From contig CAWEKD010000011.1 in the NCBI GenBank assembly GCA_963809545.1, positions 124,001-188,000 of the forward strand: a stretch of DNA of 64,000 bases, read 5' to 3'. Origin of the DNA: Natronosporangium sp035305625. Its GTDB lineage: Bacteria > Actinomycetota > Actinomycetes > Mycobacteriales > Micromonosporaceae. Made by a program: the position numbers and the translations under genes. Positions 25,217-34,260 of this stretch are shown here, in pieces. The notes under the pieces were generated by a model. It was given only the letters and a program-made list of their open reading frames with translations, did no database searches and was not told the DNA's origin. Within the stretch, counting starts at the first letter, position 1, and each line of letters starts with the position of its first letter.

Positions 25217-25231
25217 CATATGAGACAGTGG
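25217..25231 (+). promoter_or_regulatory. Conserved element upstream of the second LppM-like gene
   Basis: CATATGAGACAGTGG ends 5 nt before ATG 25237. It matches the element at 24162-24176 at 14 of 15 positions with identical distance to the start codon. Each paralog therefore seems to keep its own control signal although the genes are tandem. Confidence 0.5.
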
Positions 25232-25236
25232 CGGCC

Positions 25237-26088
25237 ATGAAACGGACCCTCACCCGGGCTGCGGTCGCAATACTGACCGCCAGCGGTCTGATGCTGCTGC
25301 TCACCGGCTGCCTCAAAGTGGACGCTGATTTCTCCATTGAGGAAAATCAGACCGTAACCGGCACGATGCTGCTCGCGATGGACGCGAGCGTCGCGCAGGC
25401 GCTCGGCATGGACCCCGCGGACGCATTCACCGATCAAGACGACACCTTCGACGACGTCGACGGGGTCACTGTCACGCCCTACGACGACGGTACCTGGGTC
25501 GGCACCGAGTACACGTTCCAGCAGGTGAGCCTGGACGACTTCAACAGCGACCCGTCCGACCCGGAGGGGATGCGGATCACCTACGACGCCGAGGCCGGGA
25601 CGTACGAGTTCTGGGCGGTGGCGGACTTCATGTTCGAGGAGGAATTCGAGGAGGATCCCGACGAGCCGGACCTCATCGGCCTGGATCTGCCCGAATTCGA
25701 GGCGCTCTGGGCCACCTTCGACGTCACCATCACAGTGACTTTCCCGGGTGAGGTGATCGAGCACAACGGGGAGTTGTCCGGCACCACGGTCACCTGGTCA
25801 CCCCAGGCGGGTGAGCGGACCGAGCTGTACGCGGTCGCGCGCGCCTCCGGTGGCGGGCTCAACCCGGCTTCGGTGATCGGCAAGTCCGGCTCGAGCCTGT
25901 GGTGGATCCTGGCGGCGGTCGGGTTCCTGGTCGTGCTTGGGGTGGTGGTGCTCGTGATCGTGCTGGCGCTCCGCAAGCGGCGCACCGCACCGGTCGCACC
26001 GGTCCCGATGGGCGTACTGCCGCAGCAGCCGGTACCGCCGACGGACATGCCACCGCAGCAGGCGCCACCGACGCCTCCTGGGCACTGA
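25237..26088 (+). CDS. LppM-like lipoprotein, tandem paralog
   Basis: 283 residues from ATG 25237. Signal peptide with lipobox LLLTGC (Cys near residue 25), then the same blocks as the upstream paralog (VTVTPYDDGTWVGTEYTF, RITYDAEAGTYEFWAV, VTVTFPGEVIEHNGELSGTT), a membrane helix (LAAVGFLVVLGVVVLVIVLAL, as LAAVGFLVVLG and VVVLVIVLAL) and a Pro/Gln-rich tail. It differs by an acidic insert (EEEFEEDPDEPDLIG, near residues 135-150). The much longer upstream open frame is a shadow of non-coding spacer. Function unknown beyond the LppM family. The transcript should end at the hairpin 26104-26134. Confidence 0.82.
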   Translation: MKRTLTRAAVAILTASGLMLLLTGCLKVDADFSIEENQTVTGTMLLAMDASVAQALGMDPADAFTDQDDTFDDVDGVTVTPYDDGTWVGTEYTFQQVSLDDFNSDPSDPEGMRITYDAEAGTYEFWAVADFMFEEEFEEDPDEPDLIGLDLPEFEALWATFDVTITVTFPGEVIEHNGELSGTTVTWSPQAGERTELYAVARASGGGLNPASVIGKSGSSLWWILAAVGFLVVLGVVVLVIVLALRKRRTAPVAPVPMGVLPQQPVPPTDMPPQQAPPTPPGH

Positions 26089-26103
26089 TCCGCCCACACC
26101 GTC

Positions 26104-26134
26104 GCTCGGGCCGGGGTACCACCCCGGCCCGAGC
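26104..26134. terminator. Bidirectional terminator hairpin
   Basis: A perfect 14-bp stem (GCTCGGGCCGGGGT with its complement) and 3-nt loop ACC, 15 nt past the LppM-like stop and about 110 nt from the convergent nucleotidyltransferase stop. Very GC-rich with no U-tract. Its position between convergent genes supports use by both. Confidence 0.78.
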
Positions 26135-26242
26135 GCGTCCGGGTCACGCTCGGGACACTCGTCGGTCAGGATCGCCGCGACGACCCTGCGCGCCCAGGGC
26201 GCACGAGGGCGGGGCACCCGCATCAGGCCTGCGTTTCCGGGG

Positions 26243-27100
26243 TCAGCGATCACCGTGTGGGTGCGCCGTGGCCAGCCGATGGCGGGCGATACCGGACCAC
26301 GGAGTGTCGAGCGGGGTCTGAAGCACCTCAGCAGCGCCCATGGTCGCTCTCTCCAACAGGTCCGCCGTGGCGTGGGCCGCGGCCGCCACCGTGCCCCGGT
26401 CGGTGGGCACACAGTAGGTCCGATCGAGCGCGTCCGGCAGCACCCTGGGCGCCACGTCGAGCAAGCTCACCAGCCCAAAGGCTGGATACGGCACCCGCCG
26501 GGCGACCGCGAACAGCCGCAGGGCCTGCTGCCGCGCTTCGCTGATCCGCTCCACCGCCTCGAACAAGGATCCCCGACGCAGATACTTCGCGACGTCGGAC
26601 AGCGCCCACCACCCGAGCATCACCCACTCGCGCGCCTCGGCCACGGTCGGTGGATCGGCCACCGGCGGTCGCCACGGCACCGCCAATCTCGCGTCCTTGT
26701 CGACGACGGCGATGGATCCATCGGGGAGACCCTGCCGCTGGTGCGCCGGCATGAGCACCAGATCCAGCTGTACGCCGCTGGCGTACTCCACGGCGAACCG
26801 GCGGACCCCCGGGGGCCAGCCGGGCAGGGCATGAATCAGCACGCCCCGCGTCGCCCCGGCCGCCTCCACCAACGCGGTGCCGGCGCGGTCCAGCTCCTCC
26901 GCGGCCAACGACTCGGCGTAGCCAACCCCCGCATCGATATCAGAAAGCGGGTCACCCCGCCCCGCCGCCAACGAGCAGCTCAGCTCCAACCACCGCCACT
27001 GCGCGCCGTCGGTGACCTCCCGCCGGAGCGCCTCCAGCACCTCCGCATGTGCGGGCAGGTCACCGGCGTCAGGAAACAGCGCGGCCGGGTGGGGTGTCAC
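26243..27100 (-). CDS. Nucleotidyltransferase-fold protein coupled to dapB
   Basis: 285 residues. A nucleotidyltransferase metal motif lies near residues 45-55 (SLAAGRGDPLSDIDAGVG, the G-S-x-x-x-x-S-D-(I/L)-D pattern), and a second acidic strand appears at VQLDLVLMP. The C-terminal half is helical (SDVAKYLRRGSLFEAVERIS; AARHATADLLERATM-like stretch). This resembles aminoglycoside adenylyltransferase/MNT-type enzymes that transfer NMP to small molecules or proteins; the substrate is unknown. GTG 27100 overlaps the dapB stop as GTGA; the longer upstream frame is a dapB shadow. Co-translation with dapB is notable but may only reflect operon packing. Confidence 0.75.
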   Translation of the reverse strand: MTPHPAALFPDAGDLPAHAEVLEALRREVTDGAQWRWLELSCSLAAGRGDPLSDIDAGVGYAESLAAEELDRAGTALVEAAGATRGVLIHALPGWPPGVRRFAVEYASGVQLDLVLMPAHQRQGLPDGSIAVVDKDARLAVPWRPPVADPPTVAEAREWVMLGWWALSDVAKYLRRGSLFEAVERISEARQQALRLFAVARRVPYPAFGLVSLLDVAPRVLPDALDRTYCVPTDRGTVAAAAHATADLLERATMGAAEVLQTPLDTPWSGIARHRLATAHPHGDR

Positions 27101-27870
27101 TTTCCGCCGACAGCCTCCTCCAGCAGCGGCCCGAGCCCGATGGTCAGGCCGGGCCGGTGCCGCACCGCCCGGATCGCCAACAGCACCCCGGGCATGAACG
27201 ACTCCCGGTCGTACGAGTCGTGCCGGATGGTGAGGGTCTGCCCAGGGCCACCGAACAACACCTCCTGGTGGGCGACCAGCCCGCGCGCCCGCACCGAGTG
27301 CACCCGCACCCCGTCCACGTCGATTCCGCGCGCCTCCATCCCTTCCCGGGTGGCGTCCGGCATCGGCCCCAGCTCGGCCGCTGCCCGCGCCTGCGCCACC
27401 AGTTGCGCGGTACGCAGCGCGGTGCCGCTGGGAGCGTCCACCTTGTCCGGATGGTGCTGCTCGATGATCTCCACCGATTCGAAGAACCGGGCGGCCCGCT
27501 CCGCGAACTCCATCATCAGCACCGCGCCGATGGCGAAGTTCGGAGCGATCACCACGCCCACGTCCGGCTTGTGGGCCAGCCAGGATCGTACCCGCGCCAG
27601 CCGCTGCTCCGTGAACCCGCTGGTGCCGATCACCGTGTTGATCCCCTGGTCGATGCACCAGTGCAGGTTGTCCATCACCACCTCCGGGGTGGTGAAGTCG
27701 ACGACCACCTCGGCGCCGGCGTCTGAGGCGTTGAACAACCAGTCACCCTGATCGATCATGGCGACCAGTTCCATATCGGGCGCGGCGTCCACCGCTCGAC
27801 ACACCGCCGTGCCCATGCGGCCTCGGGCGCCCAGCACTCCTACCCGGATCGGTTCTGCGTGTTCGGTCAC
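27097..27870 (-). CDS. dapB: 4-hydroxy-tetrahydrodipicolinate reductase
   Basis: 257-residue NAD(P)H-dependent reductase of the diaminopimelate/lysine pathway. The Rossmann motif GVLGARGRMGTAVCRAV is at about residues 9-25, VVVDFTTPEVV near 52 and the DapB signature EIIEQHHPDKVDAPSGTALR at about 135-155, with GTSGF before it. I prefer GTG 27870, a TTG three codons earlier being less likely. It lies 10 nt after the M16 protease stop and is coupled to the nucleotidyltransferase gene downstream (GTGA). Confidence 0.93.
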   Translation of the reverse strand: MTEHAEPIRVGVLGARGRMGTAVCRAVDAAPDMELVAMIDQGDWLFNASDAGAEVVVDFTTPEVVMDNLHWCIDQGINTVIGTSGFTEQRLARVRSWLAHKPDVGVVIAPNFAIGAVLMMEFAERAARFFESVEIIEQHHPDKVDAPSGTALRTAQLVAQARAAAELGPMPDATREGMEARGIDVDGVRVHSVRARGLVAHQEVLFGGPGQTLTIRHDSYDRESFMPGVLLAIRAVRHRPGLTIGLGPLLEEAVGGK

Positions 27871-27880
27871 GCTGCACAAC

Positions 27881-29263
27881 CTACGCCATCGGCGGCGCCA
27901 GCGTGGGCAGTGGACCGATCGCGGCCACCGACCGAGACACCTGCAGCAGCTCGGCCGCCAGCTCGTTGACCTCGGCCAAACTCACCCGGTCGATCCGGGC
28001 CAGCAGCTCGTCCACCGACAGCAGCCGCTCGTACAGCAGCTCCCCCTTGCCCAGGCGGGTCATCCGGCTACCGGTGTCCTCCAGATCCAGCACCACCGTG
28101 CCGGCCAGCATCCCCTTACCCCGGTCCAGTTCCTCGGCGGTGATCCCCTCTCGAGCCACCCGGGTCAGTTCCCGGTCCACCAGCTCGAGTACCTCCTCCG
28201 ACTTCCCCGGCGCGCACCCCACGTACACCCCGAATAGGCCGGTGTCGGCGTACAGGCTGGTGAACGAGTAGATCGAGTACGCGAGCCCGCGCTCCTCCCG
28301 CACCCGTTGGAACAGCCGGCTGGACATCCCGCCGCCGAGCACGTTGTTGAGCACGCCGAGCGCGAACCGCCGGTCGTCGGTGCGGCGGATGGTCGGGCAC
28401 CCCACCACCAGATGGGCCTGCTCGGTGTCCTTGCCGACCAGCAGCGCGTCCGCGGGCCGGGCGGGGACGTCATCGGCCAACCCCCGCGGCGGCGCCGGAT
28501 CGGCCGGTGGCCCATCCCAGACGGTGCCGGCCACCGCTTGCTGCACCTGCTCCACCACCGCGTCGTGGTCAAGGTTGCCGGCCGCCGCGATCACAATCGA
28601 CGGCGCCCGGTAGCGACGCCGATAGAACCCGTGGATCTGCTGCCGGGTCATCGCGCCGATGGTCTCCGTCGTGCCGGAGATCGGCCGGCCCAGTGGGTGG
28701 TCACCGTAGACGACCCGGGCGAACAGGTCATGCACCTCATCACCCGGTTCGTCCTCCTGCATGGCGATCTCCTCCAGGATCACGCCCCGCTCGGTCTCCA
28801 CGTCCGGGCTGGCCAGCACCGAGTTGGTGACCAGGTCGCAGATCACATCGATCGCCAGCGGCAAGTGGACATCCAGCACCCGGGCGTAGTAGCAGGTGTA
28901 CTCCTTGGTGGTGAACGCGTTGGTCTCCCCGCCCACCGCCTCGATCGTGGCGGAAATGTCCAGCGCGCTGCGGCGACGGGTGCCCTTGAACAGCAGGTGC
29001 TCCAGGAAGTGCGACACCCCCGACAGGTGGGCCGCCTCGTCCCGGGAGCCGACCGCCACCCACACCCCCACCGACACGCTGCGCATGGCCGGCACCGCCT
29101 CGGTAAGGATGCGCAGCCCGCTGGGCAGCACGGTCCGCCGCACCGTGCCCCCCAGCGGGTCTTCGCTCAGGGTCCAGGTATGCCCCGTCCGGGGCCGACC
29201 GGCGGCCCCGGACGGGGGTGACGCGTGGGTGTGGCCCGATCGGGCCGAAGGGGTGACGGACAT
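27881..29263 (-). CDS. M16-family zinc peptidase
   Basis: 460-residue pitrilysin-family protease. The inverted zinc motif HFLEH (HxxEH) lies near residues 84-88 in the segment SGVSHFLEHLLFKGT, with the second-half glutamate in EAVGGETNAFTTKEYTCYY. The C-terminal M16 domain contains GGGMSSRLFQRVREERGLAY with the conserved R...Y pair. M16 peptidases degrade short peptides; none has a well-established actinobacterial substrate. No signal peptide is seen. It begins 9 nt after the pnp stop, the usual pnp-M16-dapB order in actinobacteria. Confidence 0.92.
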   Translation of the reverse strand: MSVTPSARSGHTHASPPSGAAGRPRTGHTWTLSEDPLGGTVRRTVLPSGLRILTEAVPAMRSVSVGVWVAVGSRDEAAHLSGVSHFLEHLLFKGTRRRSALDISATIEAVGGETNAFTTKEYTCYYARVLDVHLPLAIDVICDLVTNSVLASPDVETERGVILEEIAMQEDEPGDEVHDLFARVVYGDHPLGRPISGTTETIGAMTRQQIHGFYRRRYRAPSIVIAAAGNLDHDAVVEQVQQAVAGTVWDGPPADPAPPRGLADDVPARPADALLVGKDTEQAHLVVGCPTIRRTDDRRFALGVLNNVLGGGMSSRLFQRVREERGLAYSIYSFTSLYADTGLFGVYVGCAPGKSEEVLELVDRELTRVAREGITAEELDRGKGMLAGTVVLDLEDTGSRMTRLGKGELLYERLLSVDELLARIDRVSLAEVNELAAELLQVSRSVAAIGPLPTLAPPMA

Positions 29264-29272
29264 GCCGCAGGC

Positions 29273-31648
29273 TCAGCGCCGACGCCGCCGGCGACGACGA
29301 GTGCCCTCTCCCGACTCCGCCGCGCCTTCACCTTCCCCGCTGGTCGGCCGTGGCCCCCGGTCCGCGGCGGCCTTGCCACCCCGGTCGCGGGGTCCTTGAC
29401 CGGCCTGCGTCCGGCTAGCCGGACGCTCGCCGGCGGACGGGCGTGCACCGCCCTCCGACGGCTCGGCGACGGGCGGCGTCTCTCCGACCTTGTCCAGGTA
29501 GATCTTGCCGCGGTTGTCGATGTCCGCGATCTCCACCTCGATCTTGTCGCCGACGTTGAGGTAGTCCTCGACCTTCTCGATCCGCTTGCCGTTGCCGACC
29601 TTGGAGATGTGCAGCAGGCCGTCCTTGCCGGGCAGCAGCGAGACGAACGCGCCGAACGCGGCGGTCTTGACCACGGTGCCGAGGAACCGGTCCCCCACCT
29701 TCGGCATGGTCGGATTGGCGATCGCGTTGATCTGGTCGATCGCCGCCTGGGCGGACGGGCCGTCGGTGGCACCGACGTAGATGGTGCCGTCGTCCTCGAT
29801 CGAGATCTCGGCCCCGGTCTCGTCCTGAATGGCGTTGATGGTCTGGCCCTTCGGGCCGATCACCATGCCGATCTTGTCGACCGGGATCTTGATGGTGGTG
29901 ACTCGAGGCGCGTACTCAGACAGCGGCGCCGGCTCGGCGATCGCCTCCTCCATCACGTCCAGGATGGTCTGCCGCGCCTCGTACGCCTGCGCCAGCGCCC
30001 CCGCCAGCACGTCGGACGGGATCCCGTCCAGCTTGGTGTCCAGCTGCAAGGCGGTGACGAAGTCCCGGGTGCCGGCGACCTTGAAGTCCATGTCCCCGAA
30101 GGCGTCCTCGGCCCCGAGGATGTCGGTCAGGGTCAGGTAGGTGGTCTTGCCGTCGACCTCGTCGGAGATCAACCCCATGGCGATCCCGGCCACCGCCGCC
30201 TTCAGCGGCACCCCGGCGCTCATCAGCGACAGGCTGGAGGCGCACACCGAGCCCATGGAGGTGGAGCCGTTGGAGCCGATCGCCTCGCTGACCTGCCGGA
30301 TCGCGTACGGGAACTCCTCCCGGCTGGGCAGCACCGGGATCAGCGCCCGCTCCGCCAGCGCCCCGTGGCCGATCTCCCGCCGCTTGGGCGACCCCACCCG
30401 GCCGGTCTCCCCGGTGGAGTAAGGCGGGAAGTTGTAGTGGTGCATGTACCGCTTGGTCTTGACCGGCGAGAGCGAGTCGATGGTCTGCTCCATCCGCAGC
30501 ATGTTCAGCGTGGTGGCGCCCAGGATCTGGGTCTCCCCCCGCTCGAACAGCGCGGACCCGTGCACCCGCGGCAGCACGCCCACCGCCGCGGCCAGCGGGC
30601 GGATGTCCTTCGGCCCCCGCCCGTCGATCCGGACCTGGTCCCGCAGCACCCGGGAGCGGACCTCGGTCTTGGTCAGCGCCCGCAGCGCCGCGTTGATCTC
30701 CTTCTCCCGCCCCTCGTACTGCTCCGCCAGGGCGGCCAGGGTCTCCTCCCGGATCTGGTCGAGCGCGTCCTCCCGCTCGGTCTTGCCGGCGATCCGCAGC
30801 GCTTCGGCCAGCTTCTCCCGAGCCACCTCCACGACCGCGTCGTACAGGTCGTCGGTGTAGTCCAGGAAGATCGGGAACTCGGCGACCGGCTTGGCCGCCA
30901 CCTCCGCCAGCTCCGACTGGGCCCGGCACAGTTCCCGGATGGTGGGCTTGGCCGCCTCCAGTCCGCTGGCGACCACCTCTTCGGTCGGCTTCGGGGCCCC
31001 GGCGGCGATCAGCTCCATCGTGTGCTCGGTGGCTTCCGCCTCCACCATCATGATCGCCACATCGCCGTCCGGCAGCACCCGGCCGGCGACCACCATGTCG
31101 AAGGTGGCCCGCTCCAGCTGCTCGTGGGTGGGGAAGGCCACCCACTGGCCGTCGATGTGGGCGACCCGGGTAGCACCGATCGGGCCCGAGAACGGCACCC
31201 CGGACAGCTTGGTGGACATGGAGGCGGCGTTGATCGCCACCACGTCGTACGGGTGGTCCGGGTCCAGCGACAGGACGGTGGCCACGATCTGCACCTCGTT
31301 GCGCAGCCCCTTGGCGAAGCTGGGGCGCAACGGGCGGTCGGTGAGCCGGCAGGTGAGGATGGCGTCCTCACTGGGGCGCCCTTCCCGCCGGAAGAACGAG
31401 CCGGGGATCCGGCCCGCGGCGTACATCCGCTCCTCGACATCCACGGTGAGCGGGAAGAAGTCGAGGTGCTCCCGGGGGGTCTTGCTGACGGTGGTGGCGG
31501 ACAGCACCACCGTGCCCTCCAGTGACACCGTGGCCGATCCGTCGGCCTGCCGGGCCAAGCGCCCGGTCGAGAAGACGATCTCTCGGGTCCCGAATGGACC
31601 GTTGTCGATGACCGCGGTAGCGTGATGCGTCCCTAGATTGTTATTCAT
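29273..31648 (-). CDS. pnp: Polyribonucleotide nucleotidyltransferase
   Basis: 791-residue PNPase, the phosphorolytic 3'-5' exoribonuclease. Two RNase PH domains (residues about 10-220 and 330-550) flank a helical domain; FFRREGRPSEDAILTCRLTDR in the first is split here as FFRREGRP and SEDAILTCR. The catalytic domain carries MGSVCASSLSLM, and IGMVIGPKGQTINAIQDETG is the KH domain (about 585-605). The S1 domain starts at about 650 (GTVVKTAAFGAFVSLLPGKDG). ATG 31648 (MNNNLG) has GGAGC 7 nt upstream; the longer open frame is leader. It is the first gene of pnp-M16-dapB. Confidence 0.96.
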   Translation of the reverse strand: MNNNLGTHHATAVIDNGPFGTREIVFSTGRLARQADGSATVSLEGTVVLSATTVSKTPREHLDFFPLTVDVEERMYAAGRIPGSFFRREGRPSEDAILTCRLTDRPLRPSFAKGLRNEVQIVATVLSLDPDHPYDVVAINAASMSTKLSGVPFSGPIGATRVAHIDGQWVAFPTHEQLERATFDMVVAGRVLPDGDVAIMMVEAEATEHTMELIAAGAPKPTEEVVASGLEAAKPTIRELCRAQSELAEVAAKPVAEFPIFLDYTDDLYDAVVEVAREKLAEALRIAGKTEREDALDQIREETLAALAEQYEGREKEINAALRALTKTEVRSRVLRDQVRIDGRGPKDIRPLAAAVGVLPRVHGSALFERGETQILGATTLNMLRMEQTIDSLSPVKTKRYMHHYNFPPYSTGETGRVGSPKRREIGHGALAERALIPVLPSREEFPYAIRQVSEAIGSNGSTSMGSVCASSLSLMSAGVPLKAAVAGIAMGLISDEVDGKTTYLTLTDILGAEDAFGDMDFKVAGTRDFVTALQLDTKLDGIPSDVLAGALAQAYEARQTILDVMEEAIAEPAPLSEYAPRVTTIKIPVDKIGMVIGPKGQTINAIQDETGAEISIEDDGTIYVGATDGPSAQAAIDQINAIANPTMPKVGDRFLGTVVKTAAFGAFVSLLPGKDGLLHISKVGNGKRIEKVEDYLNVGDKIEVEIADIDNRGKIYLDKVGETPPVAEPSEGGARPSAGERPASRTQAGQGPRDRGGKAAADRGPRPTSGEGEGAAESGEGTRRRRRRRR

Positions 31649-31815
31649 AAATATGCTCCTTGGCCGAGGGGCACGGCGCGGAGGAGCGGCAATGGCGGGC
31701 CGGTCATCGATCGAAGCCCCCGGGAGACGGCGTGTGCCATGTCCGGAGGCCACTACCGAGGACCGGTGCGCCCGTCACTCCTCGAAAGTCCCGTAGCCCA
31801 CTGGGTATGAAGGTA
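31649..31815 (-). promoter_or_regulatory. Long 5' leader of pnp
   Basis: 167 nt separate the rpsO terminator from the pnp start with no convincing gene. In many bacteria this stretch carries the pnp promoter and an RNase III-processed, PNPase-autoregulated stem-loop. Short GC-rich pairings can be drawn here, but I cannot identify a specific hairpin with confidence, so this is a leader assignment by position. Confidence 0.45.
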
Positions 31816-31843
31816 TCGGGGAGCGGCTACCGCCGCTCCCCGA
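31816..31843 (-). terminator. rpsO terminator hairpin
   Basis: Perfect 12-bp stem TCGGGGAGCGGC / GCCGCTCCCCGA with a 4-nt loop, starting 6 nt after the rpsO stop on the minus strand. It is not followed by a strong U-tract, so readthrough into pnp is possible. Confidence 0.78.
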
Positions 31844-31849
31844 AAAGTG

Positions 31850-32119
31850 TCACCGGCGAAGGCCGAGCCGGTCCCGCACACTGCGGTACCGCTCCACGTC
31901 GACCTTCTCCAGGTAGCCCAAGAGGCGCCGCCGCTGACCGACCAGCAGTAGCAGGCCACGGCGGCTGTGGTGGTCATGCTTGTGCACCTTCAGGTGCTCG
32001 GTGAGGTCCCGGATCCGCTGGGTCAGAAGGGCGATCTGGACCTCCGGCGACCCGGTGTCGCCTTCGTGGGTCGCGAACTCCTTGATGATCTCCTGCTTCT
32101 TTGCTTGATCGAGCGCCAT
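31850..32119 (-). CDS. rpsO: Small ribosomal subunit protein uS15
   Basis: 89 residues, exact family length. MALDQAKKQEIIKEFATHEGD start, then the rRNA-binding helix-turn with TGSPEVQIALLTQRI, DHHSRRGLLLLVGQRRRLLGY and a basic C-terminus. It binds the 16S central domain early in 30S assembly. Only ATG 32119 fits the family N-terminus. Gene order ribF-rpsO-pnp is conserved; a 168-nt spacer to ribF probably contains its promoter. Confidence 0.97.
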   Translation of the reverse strand: MALDQAKKQEIIKEFATHEGDTGSPEVQIALLTQRIRDLTEHLKVHKHDHHSRRGLLLLVGQRRRLLGYLEKVDVERYRSVRDRLGLRR

Positions 32120-32287
32120 GATCTCCCTGTCCGTGGGTGGAGGTAGCGGGCCGGGGACGTCCCCCGCACCCGCGGTGGCACACCCGCGGCGTCGGGCAGG
32201 CAGCGCCACCACTGCCGGCGGCGCCAGCCGATGGCCAGCCCGCTCAGGCAGGGCGGCGCGTCGGCGACGGCCGGCAACAGAATCAGC

Positions 32288-33259
32288 CTACCAGGAGGCT
32301 GATTCGGCGGCCGTGAGGACTGACCGGGTCTCCGCCACGTCCTGGTGCATTTGGGCCACCAGCCCCTCGACCGTCGGGTAGGCTCGCTGCTCCCGCAGGT
32401 GGGCCACGAACTCGAGCGCCACCTGCTCCCCGTACAGGTCCCCGTCGAAGTCCAGCAGGTACGCCTCCACCCGGCGCTGAGTGCCGGCGAAGGTGGGGTT
32501 GGTGCCGATCGAGATCGCCGCCGGGTGGCGCTCGGTGAACGTGGTGGCCCCACCCTGGTCACCGCGCCGGAGGAACCAGCCGGCGTAGATCCCGTCGGCC
32601 GGCACCGCCGCGTACCGGCTGTGCAGCAGATTGGCGGTGGGGAAACCGAGCTCCCGCCCACGTCGGTCGCCCCGCACCACCACTCCTTCCAACCGGTGCG
32701 GGCGCCCCAGTGCGTTCGCGGCCGCAGCCACGTCCCCCGCGGCCACACAGGCCCGGATGTACGTGGAGGAGAAGACGGTACCGCCCTCCACCACCAGGGG
32801 GGCGCTCTCCACCGAGAACCCGAACCGGCGCCCCAGCTCGGTCAGCAGCCGCACGTCCCCGGCCGCCTTGTGACCGAACCGGAAGTTCTCCCCCACCACC
32901 ACCAGCGCCGCGTGCAGCCGCTCCACCAGGACGTTGTGCACGAACGCCTCCGGCGACAACTGGGAGAACTCCCAGGTGAACGGCTGCACACACAGCGCGT
33001 CCACGCCCAGCTCCTCGATCAGCTCGGCCTGCCGGGCCGGCTCGGTCAGCACCGCCGGGCGGGAGCCGGGGCGGACCACTTCGGCCGGGTGGGGATCGAA
33101 GGTCACGACCACCGACTTCAGCCCGCGCTCCCGGGCCTGCGTCACCGCGTGCCGGATGGTCGCCTGATGGCCACGGTGCACCCCGTCGAACACCCCGATG
33201 GTGACCACCGACCGTCCCCATCCCGGGGGCACCGCCTCGTACCCTCGCCACCGCTGCAT
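32288..33259 (-). CDS. ribF: Bifunctional riboflavin kinase / FAD synthetase
   Basis: 323 residues converting riboflavin to FMN and then FAD. The N-terminal nucleotidyltransferase domain has GVFDGVHRGHQATIRHA (residues about 22-38), VVTFDPHPAEVVRPG and FRFGHKAAGD. The C-terminal kinase domain begins near 190 with GRELGFPTANL and contains ISIGTNPTFAGTQRRVEAYL and FVAHLREQRAYPTVEGL. ATG 33259 begins MQRWRGYEAVPPGWGRSVVT, the normal N-terminus. It is followed by rpsO and preceded by truB (89-nt spacer). Confidence 0.94.
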   Translation of the reverse strand: MQRWRGYEAVPPGWGRSVVTIGVFDGVHRGHQATIRHAVTQARERGLKSVVVTFDPHPAEVVRPGSRPAVLTEPARQAELIEELGVDALCVQPFTWEFSQLSPEAFVHNVLVERLHAALVVVGENFRFGHKAAGDVRLLTELGRRFGFSVESAPLVVEGGTVFSSTYIRACVAAGDVAAAANALGRPHRLEGVVVRGDRRGRELGFPTANLLHSRYAAVPADGIYAGWFLRRGDQGGATTFTERHPAAISIGTNPTFAGTQRRVEAYLLDFDGDLYGEQVALEFVAHLREQRAYPTVEGLVAQMHQDVAETRSVLTAAESASW

Positions 33260-33348
33260 GGCGACCACTCTACGGCCGGCCCCGCTCTCGCCCGCTCGCC
33301 GGGTTTGCGCCCCAGGACGGCCCCGAGGCATAGCGCCGTAGGAAGCGG

Positions 33349-34260
33349 TCAGCCCGCCGGGGCGAGCACCACCTCGGGGCGGGCCCGGCCGTCCCGTTCC
33401 CGTAGCACCGCCACCACCGCCCCCGTGGGCGCGAACGCCGCGTACGGCCCGGTGATGCCGACCGGAGGCAACGCCCCGCCGTGCGCACAGGTGCGGGCCT
33501 GCCCGGCGGTGAGCTCCCGGGCCGGGAACAGCCGCCGGGCCGCCTCCGCCAGCGGGATCGTGACCACCGCCGGCGCCCGCGCCGCCAACTCCTCCAGGGT
33601 CACCGCCTCCGCCAGGGTGAACTCACCCACGAACGTCCGCCGCAGCGCGGTCAGATGCCCGCCGGTACCGAGCGCCGCCCCCAAGTCCCGGGCGATCGCC
33701 CGGACGTAGGTGCCGGACGAGCAGGCCACGTCCACGTCCAGGTCGACCAGCCCGTCACCGGGGCGGCGGAGCGCCTGCAACTCCAACCGCGACACCGTCA
33801 CCCGGCGGGGCGCCAACTCCAGCTGCTCCCCCGCCCGGACTCGTTGGTAGGCGCGGCGGCCGTCCACCTTGACCGCGCTGACCGCGCTCGGCACCTGGTC
33901 GATCTCGCCGGTGAGGGCCGCCAACCCGGCGCGGATCTCCGACTCGGTCAGGTGATCGGCGGGGACGGTTTCGACCACCTCCCCTTCGGCGTCGTCGGTG
34001 ACGGTCCGCTGCCCCAAGCGGATGGTGGCGGCGTACCCCTTGCCGGTCTCACTGATGTAACGCAGCAGTCGCGTGGCCCGGCCGACGCCGATCACCAGCA
34101 CGCCGGTGGCCATCGGATCGAGGGTGCCGCCGTGCCCCACCCGCCGGATGCGGGCCAACTTCCGGACCCGGGCCACCACGTCGTGCGAGGTCATCCCGCC
34201 CGGCTTGTCCACCACCAGCAGCCCGTCCCCGGTCCCGCCCGCCGTCGCGCCGTCGCTCAC
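33349..34260 (-). CDS. truB: tRNA pseudouridine(55) synthase
   Basis: 303-residue TruB, which makes psi-55 in the tRNA T-loop. Catalytic aspartate in RVGHGGTLDPMATGVL (Asp near residue 46), KGYAATIRLGQRTVTDDAEG, VSAVKVDGRRAYQRVRAGE and CSSGTYVRAIARDLG are all present, followed by a TruB C-terminal domain with FPARELTAGQA. GTG 34260 (VSDGATAGG) gives the shortest family-like N-terminus; an ATG 42 nt upstream is possible. Divergent from the acyltransferase gene. Confidence 0.93.
   Translation of the reverse strand: MSDGATAGGTGDGLLVVDKPGGMTSHDVVARVRKLARIRRVGHGGTLDPMATGVLVIGVGRATRLLRYISETGKGYAATIRLGQRTVTDDAEGEVVETVPADHLTESEIRAGLAALTGEIDQVPSAVSAVKVDGRRAYQRVRAGEQLELAPRRVTVSRLELQALRRPGDGLVDLDVDVACSSGTYVRAIARDLGAALGTGGHLTALRRTFVGEFTLAEAVTLEELAARAPAVVTIPLAEAARRLFPARELTAGQARTCAHGGALPPVGITGPYAAFAPTGAVVAVLRERDGRARPEVVLAPAG

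Noticed and set aside
29225..31525. 766-residue plus-strand open frame across pnp
   Set aside because: It is the antisense mirror of the pnp gene (codon-bias shadow) with no recognisable motifs.
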